Below, in pieces: positions 16,613-24,870 of a stretch of DNA of 55,497 bases (position 1 is the first letter of the stretch; every line of letters begins with the position of its first letter). This DNA is from CAZVLE01 sp964627855. GTDB taxonomy: Bacteria; Bacillota; Dethiobacteria; DTU022. The notes beneath the pieces were generated by a model, which saw only the letters and a program-made list of their open reading frames with translations, made no database searches and had not been told where the DNA came from. The stretch spans positions 1 to 55,497 of the forward strand of contig CAZVLE010000056.1 of assembly GCA_964627855.1 (NCBI GenBank), given 5' to 3'. The translations under genes and the position numbers were made by a program.

Positions 16613-18340
16613 ATGACAAAACCATGGAGTGCCAGGAGTCGCAGTGAAGACATTGAAGCAGCCGGCAACAATGAATTTGACCTGATCATCATTGGTGGAG
16701 GTATTACCGGCGCCGGCATCGCCAGGGAGTGTGCCTTACGCGGTATCTCTTTTTGCCTGCTTGATAAAAATGATTTCGCCTTTGGCACATCATCACGCTC
16801 ATCAAAGCTGTTTCACGGGGGATTACGCTACCTGGCTTCCGGTGAATTTGGCCTGGTCAGGGAATCGACGAGCGAGCGCAACTGGCTGCTCCACCACTTT
16901 CCAAACCTTGTCAGACCGCTCGGCTTCGTTTATCCGGCTTACCAGAGAGGAAAATCACAACCGCTCAAAGTCTGGCTGGCGGTCAAACTATACGATCTGG
17001 CCTCTGAATGGTTCAGTGAATACAAAAACTATCGCAAAGGGAAGATCTTTAAAGCCTCCTTCGTGGAAGAGTTTGAGACGGCGATAACCAAGGAAGATCC
17101 GGCCCTGGGCAAGATGAAAATGGCCGGTTTTTACTATGATACCAATTGTGATGATGCCCGGGTGACTATTGAAGCGATCAAGGAGAGCCTCGAATACTTG
17201 AACGGTAGAGCTCTTGCCATCAATTACGCCCGGGTCGAGGGCTACCTGAATGATGCTAACGGCCGGGTTGTGGGCGTCTCAGTTAAAGATGAACAGACTG
17301 ACTCTCTTTTCACCGTCAGGGGAGGCTGTGTAGTTTCCGCCGCCGGGATCTGGACAGATGAAGTGCTCTCTGCTGCAGAATATAGTGAATCGAGAATTTA
17401 CCCGACAAAAGGAGTCCACCTTGTTGTTCCCGCCGAGCGGCTCGGCAACAGAAATGCTTTCAGCCTGGTTTCCCTGGATGACGGAAGGTTTTTCTTTGTT
17501 TTGAGGCGGGGCACTGTGTCGGTAATCGGTACGACCGACACGGCCTACTACCCTGAATCGAAAGATCTCGATCAACCCTGGTGCAAGCGGGAAGATTGTG
17601 ACTACCTGCTGCGAACAGTTAACCGGATGTTTCCCCATGCTATGCTGACCGACGAAGATATAATCGGCACTTATGCCGGAATTAGACCTTTAATACGTCA
17701 GGAAGGAGCCCGGCAAGAATCTGACGTTTCACGCAAACATGAAATATTTGAAACCCCGGACGGAATTGTGGCAATAGGAGGAGGCAAGTCGACCATCTTC
17801 CGGCGCATGGCGGAAGATTTGCTTTTTTATCTCGTCGAAAACAAACACCTGGCCGCATTCGAGAAGCCGGAATTCAGCAAACGGGGGTTCAGTAAAAAGC
17901 CTTTTAGCGTCGGCCTGACCAGGAAAGAATTTGATCAAATTATAAACGAAAAAGATCTAAAAAAACTTGTCCACCCCGATCAGCTCGCTTACCTCTATAC
18001 CCAGTTTGGCCGGGGTGGAATCGAGATCTTGGAAAATATCAAGCGAAATAATGAAGATGGGCAACCCCTTCTTGAAGGATACCCGCATTGCCCGGCTGAA
18101 ATAAAATACATCCTGGAACATGAAAATGCACCCAGGCTGATTGATATTCTCTGTAGACGAACCGAAGCTCAGTGGGCTATCTGGCACAACAGGCAGCCTG
18201 AACTGGCAGAAAAGGCCGCCACCATCATGGCAGCCTATTACGACTGGGAAAGCGACAGAAAAGAATCCGAGGTAGAAGAATACCTGGCCTACGTTGCAAA
18301 GACCGTTGAATTCTTGAAGGGGCAGGCAGGCCGCGCTTAA
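16613..18340 (+). CDS. glpD: FAD-dependent glycerol-3-phosphate dehydrogenase
   Basis: Membrane-associated flavoprotein that oxidises sn-glycerol-3-phosphate to dihydroxyacetone phosphate and passes electrons to quinone or another carrier. 575 residues. The FAD motif is DLIIIGGGITGAGIAREC; the family signature TSSRSSKLFHGGLRYL follows, then VRPLGFVYPAY and GTYAGIRPLIRQEG. The C-terminal helical domain ends in ATIMAAYYDWESDRKESEVEEY. The ATG at 16613 is preferred over 16604 because AAAGGA ends 8 nt before it. A 95-nt spacer separates it from the S1P-lyase-like gene; co-transcription is plausible. With that lyase, glycerol- or sphingoid-phosphate catabolism is possible, but this is only inference. 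Confidence 0.93.
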   Translation: MTKPWSARSRSEDIEAAGNNEFDLIIIGGGITGAGIARECALRGISFCLLDKNDFAFGTSSRSSKLFHGGLRYLASGEFGLVRESTSERNWLLHHFPNLVRPLGFVYPAYQRGKSQPLKVWLAVKLYDLASEWFSEYKNYRKGKIFKASFVEEFETAITKEDPALGKMKMAGFYYDTNCDDARVTIEAIKESLEYLNGRALAINYARVEGYLNDANGRVVGVSVKDEQTDSLFTVRGGCVVSAAGIWTDEVLSAAEYSESRIYPTKGVHLVVPAERLGNRNAFSLVSLDDGRFFFVLRRGTVSVIGTTDTAYYPESKDLDQPWCKREDCDYLLRTVNRMFPHAMLTDEDIIGTYAGIRPLIRQEGARQESDVSRKHEIFETPDGIVAIGGGKSTIFRRMAEDLLFYLVENKHLAAFEKPEFSKRGFSKKPFSVGLTRKEFDQIINEKDLKKLVHPDQLAYLYTQFGRGGIEILENIKRNNEDGQPLLEGYPHCPAEIKYILEHENAPRLIDILCRRTEAQWAIWHNRQPELAEKAATIMAAYYDWESDRKESEVEEYLAYVAKTVEFLKGQAGRA

Positions 18341-18435
18341 GTTTTCATCTGGAGCAGCAGGAACATTATCCTGCCTCGGCCAATGATAGATCATAGTAAA
18401 TGCAGTTCTGAAAATCAAACAAAGGGGCGATTGTA

Positions 18436-19866
18436 ATGGGACCACTGCAACCCGAAGGTGCTACAAAGGAAGCAGTCTTGCAGGAACTTTTCAGCTTTAC
18501 CACTAAAGATGTGGACTGGCAAACCGGACAGGTGTTGACCGGCCTCTATGATCCCGGAGAAGAAGTTCACAGCCTCGCCGCTGAAGCCTATACCGCTTTT
18601 CTGGCCCAGAATGCGCTCCATATTAACATGTACCCCAGTATCGGCAAACTGGAACAGGAAGTGGTCGCTTCAATCGCCAACCTGCTGCGCGCCGATGAAG
18701 AAGTTGTCGGCAACATGACCAGCGGCGGAACAGAAAGCATTTTGATGGCCGTAAAAACAGCCCGCGATTGGGCCCGGGAAAAGCAACCCCACATTAAAAA
18801 ACCTGAAATGGTTCTACCGGTTACCGCCCATCCTGCTTTCCTGAAGGCGGCACACTACTGTGGCCTGAGCATCAGGCAAACACCGGTCGACCCGAAAGGC
18901 TACCGTGCCGATCTTGATGCTTTCAAACAGGCCCTGGGGCCAAATACTGTCATCGCAGTAGGATCAGCCCCCAACTATTCACACGGCACCATAGACCCTA
19001 TTATTAAGATGGCAGCAGCGGCACAGGAAAAAGAGATCCTCTTTCATGTCGATGGCTGCGTCGGTGGCATCTATCTTTCGATCATGAGGCGCATGGGCCT
19101 GCAGGTGCGCGATTTTGATTTTTCTGTGCCCGGTGTAACCAGCATCTCTGCTGATCTTCATAAGTACGGCTACACGCCAAAAAATGCTTCAGTGATCCTC
19201 TATCACAATCGTGAGCTGCGTAAATTTGCCTGGTTTGTCTGTTCTTCAACAACCCAGTACCTGGTCATAAACGCTACTGCCCAGAGCAGCCGCACAGGAG
19301 GCCCTGTAGCCGCAGCCTGGGCCACCCTGCGCTTCCTCGGTGAAGAAGGCTTCCAAAAGATCGTCAACCAGTCGCAGGAAGCAGCAGATAAAATAATTGC
19401 CGGTATTAACGGGATTCAAGGTCTTACAGTATTAGGGGATCCCGACATGTGCATGTTTACCATGGCGTCAGAAGAGATCAATATTTTTGAACTGGAAGAT
19501 CAGATGCGCCTGCGCGGCTGGAGTATGACGCCTCAATTCGCCGCCGGCGGCAGCCCGGCCAACCTTCACATCGCCGTTAACCAAAACAACATTGACCATA
19601 CTGATAATTTCCTCAAAGATTTAAGGGAGTCCGTTAAGGTGTTGCTTGCCCAAGGATCACAGGTTAACCGGGCTGAATTGGAAAAAACGGTCAATTCAGT
19701 TGCAACAGGATCGGTTGAGGATATCATGACGGCTATCATTCCACTTATTGGTCTGAACGGGCTTGAGCTGCCTGAGCAGATGGCCCCTTTAAACACCGTG
19801 CTTGACCTGCTGCCGGCCAATAAGCGCGATCAACTCTTAACTCTATTTTTTAACCTGACCGACTGA
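18436..19866 (+). CDS. Sphingosine-1-phosphate-lyase-like PLP decarboxylase family enzyme
   Basis: Group II PLP decarboxylase-fold enzyme, 476 residues. N-terminal NALHINMYPSIGKLEQEV and MTSGGTESILMAVKTARDWA, the VGSAPNYSHGTIDPI strand, HVDGCVGGIYL with the PLP-nitrogen Asp, and the Schiff-base Lys243 in SADLHKYGYTPKNASVILY. The SGGTESI and HKYGYxPKG pattern plus Tyr-rich substrate region is that of sphingosine-1-phosphate lyases, known in a few bacteria (Symbiobacterium, Legionella), rather than glutamate decarboxylase. It has no N-terminal membrane anchor. The alternative is an L-tyrosine or aspartate decarboxylase-like paralogue. The ATG at 18436 is preceded by GGGG at about 10 nt. Confidence 0.8.
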   Translation: MGPLQPEGATKEAVLQELFSFTTKDVDWQTGQVLTGLYDPGEEVHSLAAEAYTAFLAQNALHINMYPSIGKLEQEVVASIANLLRADEEVVGNMTSGGTESILMAVKTARDWAREKQPHIKKPEMVLPVTAHPAFLKAAHYCGLSIRQTPVDPKGYRADLDAFKQALGPNTVIAVGSAPNYSHGTIDPIIKMAAAAQEKEILFHVDGCVGGIYLSIMRRMGLQVRDFDFSVPGVTSISADLHKYGYTPKNASVILYHNRELRKFAWFVCSSTTQYLVINATAQSSRTGGPVAAAWATLRFLGEEGFQKIVNQSQEAADKIIAGINGIQGLTVLGDPDMCMFTMASEEINIFELEDQMRLRGWSMTPQFAAGGSPANLHIAVNQNNIDHTDNFLKDLRESVKVLLAQGSQVNRAELEKTVNSVATGSVEDIMTAIIPLIGLNGLELPEQMAPLNTVLDLLPANKRDQLLTLFFNLTD

Positions 19867-19917
19867 ACCGCCGCATCTTCCTGAATCATTGGTCATCTTT
19901 GTCAGGGTTTAATGGTA

Positions 19918-19947
19918 TTGACAGAAAAGGGCTGCCATAACTATAAT
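19918..19947 (+). promoter_or_regulatory. SigA promoter of the molybdenum gene cluster
   Basis: Perfect consensus boxes TTGACA (19918-19923) and TATAAT (19942-19947) with an 18-nt spacer, 120 nt upstream of the molybdopterin-binding protein gene. Confidence 0.85.
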
Positions 19948-19955
19948 GGGACAGG

Positions 19956-19978
19956 CCCCTTTCCGCTAAGGAAAGGGG
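19956..19978 (+). promoter_or_regulatory. Leader hairpin 1 (CCCCTTTCC/GGAAAGGGG)
   Basis: A 9-bp perfect stem with a GCTAA loop, beginning at or just after the predicted transcription start. It is not followed by a T-run, so it is not a terminator. It may be a transcript-stabilising 5' hairpin or a repressor site overlapping the start. Confidence 0.55.
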
Positions 19979-19986
19979 AATCTTAA

Positions 19987-20022
19987 AGGTAGCGTTATGC
20001 TTTTAAAAACATAACGCTACCT
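19987..20022 (+). promoter_or_regulatory. 13-bp inverted repeat, ModE-like operator candidate
   Basis: AGGTAGCGTTATG (19987-19999) and CATAACGCTACCT (20010-20022) pair perfectly around a 10-nt AT-rich centre. The CGTTAT...ATAACG half-sites resemble those of the molybdate regulator ModE, and the genes downstream handle molybdenum or tungsten. No ModE gene is in the window. It could also act as an RNA hairpin. No T-run follows. Confidence 0.5.
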
Positions 20023-20067
20023 GATAAAAGCCGCCTGTCAATATCCGGACAAAGAAGGTGCCTGAGG

Positions 20068-21102
20068 TTGAAGATGCAAAGGCTGGAAACTGAAAAAGCA
20101 GTCGGACAAATGATCTGTCATGACATTACCAAGATAGAGAGGCAAGTTTTCAAGGGAGCCCTTTTCAAGAAAGGACACCGCATCTGTCCTGAAGATGTCG
20201 AGGTTCTCCTCAGCATAGGCAAGAAACATATTTATGTTTTAGAACTGGAAGAAGGCGACCTGCACGAAGATGAAGCAGGTGAACGCATTGCCCACGCTTT
20301 GGCCGGACAGGGCTTGACTGTCGGGAGGCCTTCCGAAGGACGCCTTGATTTGACTGCAACCTATCCAGGTTTATTCAGGGTCGCCGGCAAACGTTTACAC
20401 AGGATCAACAGCGTTCCGGATGTCGTTGTAGCCACTTTGCACAGCGGGACACCCCTGAAGGATGGTGAAAAAGTCGCCGGAGCAAAAGTGATTCCTCTGG
20501 TAGTTAGAGAAGAAACAGTAACTGCTGTTGAAAAAATCTGTGCAGAAGGTAGCCCACCCCTGCAGGTCCTGCCATACCGAAAGTTTAAAATTAGCGGCAT
20601 TATTACAGGCAGGGAAGTAGTCGAGGGAAGGATAAAAGACGGCTTTGCCCCCGTCCTGGCTGAGAAAACCGCTTCCTATGACCTGGGAGAACCTTTAATC
20701 CGTTTTGTCAATGATGATGCAGAAATCATCTCTGCTGCAATCAATAGTAGCCTTGCTGAAGGCTGCAACATGGTCATCGTTACAGGCGGGATGTCCGTAG
20801 ACCCTGACGATGTCACACCGACAGGCATAAAGTTGAGCGGGGCAAAAATTGTCAAGTACGGCGCGCCCGCCCTGCCGGGAGCCATGTTCATGCTCGCTTA
20901 TAAAGGTGACGTACCACTGATCGGCCTGCCGGCCTGCGCCATGTACTACCAAAACACGGTCCTGGACATTTTACTGCCCCGCCTGCTCGCCGGTGAAACT
21001 ATTACCGCCGATGATATCGCAGCTCTCGGCCACGGAGGATTATGCCGCCGCTGCGAAGTATGTTATTATCCCGCCTGCTCCTTTGGCAAGGTCTGTTTTT
21101 AG
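20068..21102 (+). CDS. Molybdopterin-binding (MoeA/MoCF-domain) protein
   Basis: A 344-residue protein with a MoCF_biosynth (MogA/MoeA-type) molybdopterin-binding domain: SGIITGREVVEGRIKD starts it, then MVIVTGGMSVDPDDVTPTGI and the LPGAMFMLAY and PLIGLPACAMYY segments. The N-terminal 160 residues are MoeA-like but lack a full MoeA domain set. The C-terminus carries a Cys cluster (CRRCEVCYYPACSFGKVC, six Cys) that probably binds a metal or Fe-S centre. The likely role is handling or insertion of Mo/W into molybdopterin. The start is TTG 20068 (GAAGG 9 nt upstream) or ATG 20074. First gene of the Mo/W cluster; the transporter genes follow 40 nt later. Confidence 0.85.
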   Translation: MKMQRLETEKAVGQMICHDITKIERQVFKGALFKKGHRICPEDVEVLLSIGKKHIYVLELEEGDLHEDEAGERIAHALAGQGLTVGRPSEGRLDLTATYPGLFRVAGKRLHRINSVPDVVVATLHSGTPLKDGEKVAGAKVIPLVVREETVTAVEKICAEGSPPLQVLPYRKFKISGIITGREVVEGRIKDGFAPVLAEKTASYDLGEPLIRFVNDDAEIISAAINSSLAEGCNMVIVTGGMSVDPDDVTPTGIKLSGAKIVKYGAPALPGAMFMLAYKGDVPLIGLPACAMYYQNTVLDILLPRLLAGETITADDIAALGHGGLCRRCEVCYYPACSFGKVCF

Positions 21103-21142
21103 CGTTGACATAACCAGTTACAAACAGGGCGAGGTGAAACTG

Positions 21143-21982
21143 TTGTCTAAGCTCAAAACAAAAGTTATCATTCCTGTGCTGACTCTTCTCTGCATAACCT
21201 TTGCAGCCTGCGGTTGCCAACTTGAAAGTAGCCTTATTCATAGGGCTGCTGAGGCTAAAAATGAAGATACTCATACACTGCTGATTTATGCCGCAGGCGG
21301 GTTACGGGAAGCCGTCGAGGAAACAGCCGCCCATTATAAATTACTCAACCAGGATAAAAACATTGAGATCAAATTAGTCTACAACAGTTCCGGCCGGCTT
21401 TTAGCACACCTTGCTTTAAGCAGTGAAGGAGATCTCTATATCAGTTCAGACGACTACTTCATGCAAAAAGCTGCTGCCAGTGGACTGGTTAATAACTGTG
21501 CTGTTGTAGCGCAGTTTATACCGGTTATTGTCGTTCCGGCCGGAAACCCCGCCAATATCGACAGCTTAGCAGATCTTGCTCTGCCCGGGATAAAGGTAAT
21601 TCTGGCTGACGATGCGGCAGCCATGGGCAGGGCTGCGAGGCAGATACTCTCTAAAAACGCTCTCGAGGAAGCAGTAAGGAAAAATGTGATAGCCACAGTG
21701 AGCACTGCGCCCCAGGTAGTACTTGCCCTGGTGATGGGCCAGGCTGATGCAGGCATTACCGGTATTAACTCAACCGGTGAACTGGCCGGTAAAGTTGATA
21801 TCATCTCCATACCAGCCCGCGATAATGCACCAACCAGTATCAGCGCCGGTGTCCTGACTGCAAGTTCTGAGCAAACCCTGGCCGCTGATTTCATCTCATT
21901 CATGTTATCGCCGGTCGGACAGGGGATATTTACCGCACACGACTTCGGCCCAGCTGAAAATATGGCTAGCAAACAGGATTGA
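21143..21982 (+). CDS. modA: Molybdate/tungstate ABC transporter substrate-binding lipoprotein (ModA-like)
   Basis: Extracytoplasmic solute-binding protein, 279 residues, with a lipoprotein signal peptide (hydrophobic run, lipobox TFAAC). The ModA-type fold is indicated by LLIYAAGGLREAVEE at the first ligand loop, NSSGRLLAHL, GDLYISSDDYFMQKA, VVPAGNPANIDSLADL, and the GQADAGITGI segment that contributes to the oxyanion site. TTG at 21143 is preferred because GAGGTG ends 6 nt before it. Whether molybdate or tungstate is preferred cannot be read; the AOR gene elsewhere in the window makes tungstate plausible. Confidence 0.88.
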   Translation: MSKLKTKVIIPVLTLLCITFAACGCQLESSLIHRAAEAKNEDTHTLLIYAAGGLREAVEETAAHYKLLNQDKNIEIKLVYNSSGRLLAHLALSSEGDLYISSDDYFMQKAAASGLVNNCAVVAQFIPVIVVPAGNPANIDSLADLALPGIKVILADDAAAMGRAARQILSKNALEEAVRKNVIATVSTAPQVVLALVMGQADAGITGINSTGELAGKVDIISIPARDNAPTSISAGVLTASSEQTLAADFISFMLSPVGQGIFTAHDFGPAENMASKQD

Positions 21983-22060
21983 ACTCTTTTCGTTGGGCCG
22001 CCAGACATAGGGCTTTGATCAGAAAAATCTTTACCCGCCAGAGAAAGCGAGGGTTAAACA

Positions 22061-22750
22061 TTGCTGGAAGTCGCCATAGCCAAGCATTATCCTGACTTTA
22101 CACTAGAAACAAGTTTTTCTTTAGGCCGGGAAACAATGCTGCTAAGCGGTTCCTCGGGATCAGGGAAAACAACTCTGCTTCGCTGCCTGGCCGGCCTGGA
22201 AAGACCGGACCATGGATTTATAATCTACGACAATCAGTATTTCTACCGCGAGAACAAGAATGAGCTTGCCCCTCACCTCCGCCGGACAGCCCTGATGAGC
22301 CAGGATGATACTCTCTTTCCCCATTTAAGGGTCAAAGAAAACATTCTCTATGCCGTAAAAAAGACCGGGCTAAACCCTGGCGACACTTATTATAAGCTGA
22401 GCTGCCAGTTAAACCTGCAGCCCCTGGAAAAGAGCTATCCGGCCTCGCTGTCGGGAGGAGAGAAGAGACGGGTTCAACTGGCCAGAACCCTGCTGCGCCG
22501 GCCGTCTATCCTGCTGCTGGATGAACCTTTCAGTGGGCTTGACCGAAGTCTGTGCAAAGTAGTTTCAAAGGTCATCGCTGATTATCACCACTCTTATCAT
22601 CCCGTTTTGATCATAGCTTCGCATATTAATATGGATTTAATCGGCTGGGCAGAGCGGCAATTAAACCTCGAAAAATGCATAACCCCGGCCATCACCACCG
22701 AAACAATGCCAGTGGATGAGGAAAAAGATCATGTCTATCAACTGGCTTAA
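22061..22750 (+). CDS. modC: Molybdate/tungstate ABC transporter ATPase (ModC-like)
   Basis: ATP-binding subunit, 229 residues. Walker A GSSGSGKTT (about residues 30-38), Q-loop MSQDDTLFPHL, signature LSGGEKRRVQLA, Walker B ILLLDEPFSGLD and H-loop IASHIN are all intact. It lacks the C-terminal TOBE (MOP) molybdate-sensing domain of E. coli ModC, so direct feedback by oxyanion is unlikely. The start is TTG at 22061 with an adjacent GAGGGTTAAACA segment giving a GAGGG 7 nt upstream. Its last 20 nt overlap the permease gene. Confidence 0.9.
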   Translation: MLEVAIAKHYPDFTLETSFSLGRETMLLSGSSGSGKTTLLRCLAGLERPDHGFIIYDNQYFYRENKNELAPHLRRTALMSQDDTLFPHLRVKENILYAVKKTGLNPGDTYYKLSCQLNLQPLEKSYPASLSGGEKRRVQLARTLLRRPSILLLDEPFSGLDRSLCKVVSKVIADYHHSYHPVLIIASHINMDLIGWAERQLNLEKCITPAITTETMPVDEEKDHVYQLA

Positions 22751-23507
22751 ATGCCTCTTCACGATTATTTTTCTGCTCTTCCTGACTTTTATCATCATTA
22801 CCTATGGATCTCTTTTTCTCCTCATCGGTGGTGACAGCCTACTAACAATCTTCAGAACATCAGCTTTCATAGAACCTTTTTTATTCAGCCTCTTCAGTTC
22901 TGCCCTGGCGGCAATGCTGGCCGGACTGGTAGCAATACCGTCAGCATATGTTTTAACCCGTTATACTTTTCCCGGTAAGACCCTCGCTGAAGCGATCATC
23001 TACCTGCCAGTCCTTGTCCCGCCCCTGGTTAGCGGCCTGGCCCTGATGGTTCTTTTTAGCTCTACGGGAGGACAATGGCTGGCCGAACAGGGCTTGAGAT
23101 TTGTTTTTACACCGGCCGGAGCAATCCTGGCCCAGTTTTTTATTGCCACGCCCTTTGCCCTGCGCACCATCAAGGTGGCCCTGCAAAAAGTGACCGTCTC
23201 ATATGAAGAAGCAGCCTCAACGCTCGGTGACAGCCCCGCCCGCATCTTTACCCGCATCACCCTGCCCCTGGCCAGACAGGGAATCATTTCCGGCCTTCTG
23301 CTGGCCTGGGCCCGCGCCATGGGAGAGTTTGGGGCAACGATCATGCTGGCCGGTTCTCTGGCCCGCTACACGGAAACCCTGCCGGTGGCCATTTTCCTGC
23401 GTTTCTCAACCGGTGAACTGGAGACAGCGGTAGCCATGGCTGCCCTGATGATGATACTGGCTCTGGTGATCATGATCATTACCCGCAAAACCTTCCTGCC
23501 AGTCTAG
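22731..23507 (+). CDS. modB: Molybdate/tungstate ABC transporter permease (ModB-like)
   Basis: Membrane subunit of the transporter, 258 residues, with six or so hydrophobic segments. The cytoplasmic EAA loop that docks the ATPase is clear: EEAASTLGDSPARIFTRITLP, followed by ARAMGEFGATIMLAG, both typical of ModB/CysT-type permeases. ATG at 22731 is used because GAGG lies 8 nt upstream; it overlaps the ATPase gene by 20 nt, indicating translational coupling. The order here is binding protein, ATPase, permease rather than the E. coli A-B-C order. Confidence 0.92.
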   Translation: MSINWLKCLFTIIFLLFLTFIIITYGSLFLLIGGDSLLTIFRTSAFIEPFLFSLFSSALAAMLAGLVAIPSAYVLTRYTFPGKTLAEAIIYLPVLVPPLVSGLALMVLFSSTGGQWLAEQGLRFVFTPAGAILAQFFIATPFALRTIKVALQKVTVSYEEAASTLGDSPARIFTRITLPLARQGIISGLLLAWARAMGEFGATIMLAGSLARYTETLPVAIFLRFSTGELETAVAMAALMMILALVIMIITRKTFLPV

Positions 23508-23534
23508 CCAGTGATATAGCTTATATGATGGAAC

Positions 23535-23563
23535 TTCAACCATGTTAAGATCGATAGTATAAT
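23535..23563 (+). promoter_or_regulatory. Probable promoter of the QueG-like gene
   Basis: TTCAAC (23535-23540) and a perfect TATAAT (23558-23563) with a 17-nt spacer, 51 nt upstream of the start codon. Confidence 0.5.
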
Positions 23564-23613
23564 ATTTGCAGATTTGTTTCGAGAAGCTCAAGAAAAATTG
23601 GAGAGAAAATACT

Positions 23614-24369
23614 ATGGATAGGTTTATCAAGGAATCAATTACTGGCTTTACCGCTGCTTATCAGCAAAACACCAGTTCGATCTGGGAAGAACCGCTGATC
23701 GCTTTCGCCGGAGCCGACGACCCGCTATTTAATGACCTGAAAAAGATCGTCGGACCAACCCATGCCCTGCCCCGGGATTTTCTGGCCGAAGCGCAAACAG
23801 TAATAACCTACTTTTTACCTTTCAACGAAAAAATCGTTGAAAGCAATAAAAATGGCCGTTTCAGCTCAAAACTTTGGGCGGAAGCCTACATTGAGACAAA
23901 CAAGCTAATCGCCGACCTCAACCGGCACCTGCAAGAACTTTTAAGAGAAAAGGGCTATAAAGCCGCATATGCTCCGGCAACCCATAATTTCAACCAAAAA
24001 ACCCTGCTCAGCGACTGGTCACACCGCAGCGCCGCTTTCATAGCCGGATTGGGCACATTTGGCGTTAACCGGATGCTGATTACAGAAAAAGGCTGTTGTG
24101 GCAGAATCGGCAGCCTGGTGACCGACCTGAAGCTGAAACCAGGTCAACGTCATGAAAATGAATACTGCCTGCACAAGGCCGGCGGTTCATGCGGGCTCTG
24201 TGTTGAAAAATGCGTAAATGAAGCCCTGACCCAGGAAGCTTTCGACAAACATAAATGCTATGAAATGCTTTTACTGAACGCAGAAAAACTAGCCGGCTTT
24301 AAAAGCACCGCCGATGTTTGCGGAAAATGTTTAGTCGGCCTACCCTGTTCAACCAGCGCAGCGGTTTAA
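23614..24369 (+). CDS. QueG-like 4Fe-4S protein
   Basis: A 251-residue iron-sulfur protein of the epoxyqueuosine-reductase-like group. The middle has LSDWSHRSAAFIAGLGTFGVNRMLITEKGC and CGRIGSLVTDLKL, the typical pre-cluster region of QueG relatives. Cysteine clusters follow: CLHKAGGSCGLCVEKC near residue 190 and CGKCLVGLPC at the C-terminus, enough for one or two 4Fe-4S clusters. It is shorter than cobalamin-dependent QueG (about 370 residues) and lacks its C-terminal HEAT region, so the role may differ: electron transfer or reduction of an unknown substrate. ATG at 23614 has GGAGAG 9 nt upstream. Confidence 0.75.
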   Translation: MDRFIKESITGFTAAYQQNTSSIWEEPLIAFAGADDPLFNDLKKIVGPTHALPRDFLAEAQTVITYFLPFNEKIVESNKNGRFSSKLWAEAYIETNKLIADLNRHLQELLREKGYKAAYAPATHNFNQKTLLSDWSHRSAAFIAGLGTFGVNRMLITEKGCCGRIGSLVTDLKLKPGQRHENEYCLHKAGGSCGLCVEKCVNEALTQEAFDKHKCYEMLLLNAEKLAGFKSTADVCGKCLVGLPCSTSAAV

Positions 24370-24439
24370 GTAGCTGAACCGCAGGGTCCGCAAAGCTTAA
24401 GTTCTGATGAAAATAATTTAAGCAAGACAGATAAAACGG

Positions 24440-24733
24440 CTATAAACAAAGCGGCTCAAGGGTAACCGAAGAAGGCGGTTCAGCTAAAGCATCATTAATC
24501 TGTTCCCTCAGCCTCAGGTAATGAGCAGTCTTGCGGTGCTCAGCAAGAGCTTCCAGGTCGGTGTACTTTTCAAGAACATGAATCTCGGCTTTTCCATCAA
24601 CGGGCATATAGGGCTCATAGAGCGAGCAATTCTTTTCGTGCTTACGAACCTCTGCAGTCATTTCGAGGATGGCCTGCTTGACCTTTTCCTCCATTCCCGG
24701 CTTTACCCTCAGCACAGCAACCAGTGCAATCAT
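24440..24733 (-). CDS. Antibiotic biosynthesis monooxygenase (ABM)-domain protein
   Basis: A 97-residue ferredoxin-like-fold protein of the ABM family (YgiN-like): MIALVAVLRVKPGMEEKVKQAI at the N-terminus, CSLYEPYMP in the middle, VLEKYTDLEALAEHRKTAHY and a C-terminal beta strand. Family members are small dimeric monooxygenases or haem-degrading enzymes; the specific reaction is unknown. ATG at 24733 has AAAGGAGG 8 nt upstream. It stands alone between the QueG-like gene and the divergent transporter. Confidence 0.85.
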   Translation of the reverse strand: MIALVAVLRVKPGMEEKVKQAILEMTAEVRKHEKNCSLYEPYMPVDGKAEIHVLEKYTDLEALAEHRKTAHYLRLREQINDALAEPPSSVTLEPLCL

Positions 24734-24870
24734 CTGATCAACCTCCTTTCACAGTATCAGTAATCATTTTATCACAGCAAAAGGAAAACGCCTCTGCCTG
24801 TGGAATATCATTTTGTATTCCTGGCCTTTAACAAAGTGCAGAGGTCATACAGCAAAGGAGAGCGATTGCT

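Noticed and set aside
19987..20022. Inverted repeat as terminator of the S1P-lyase-like gene
   Set aside because: It lies after a consensus promoter for the next gene and has no T-run.
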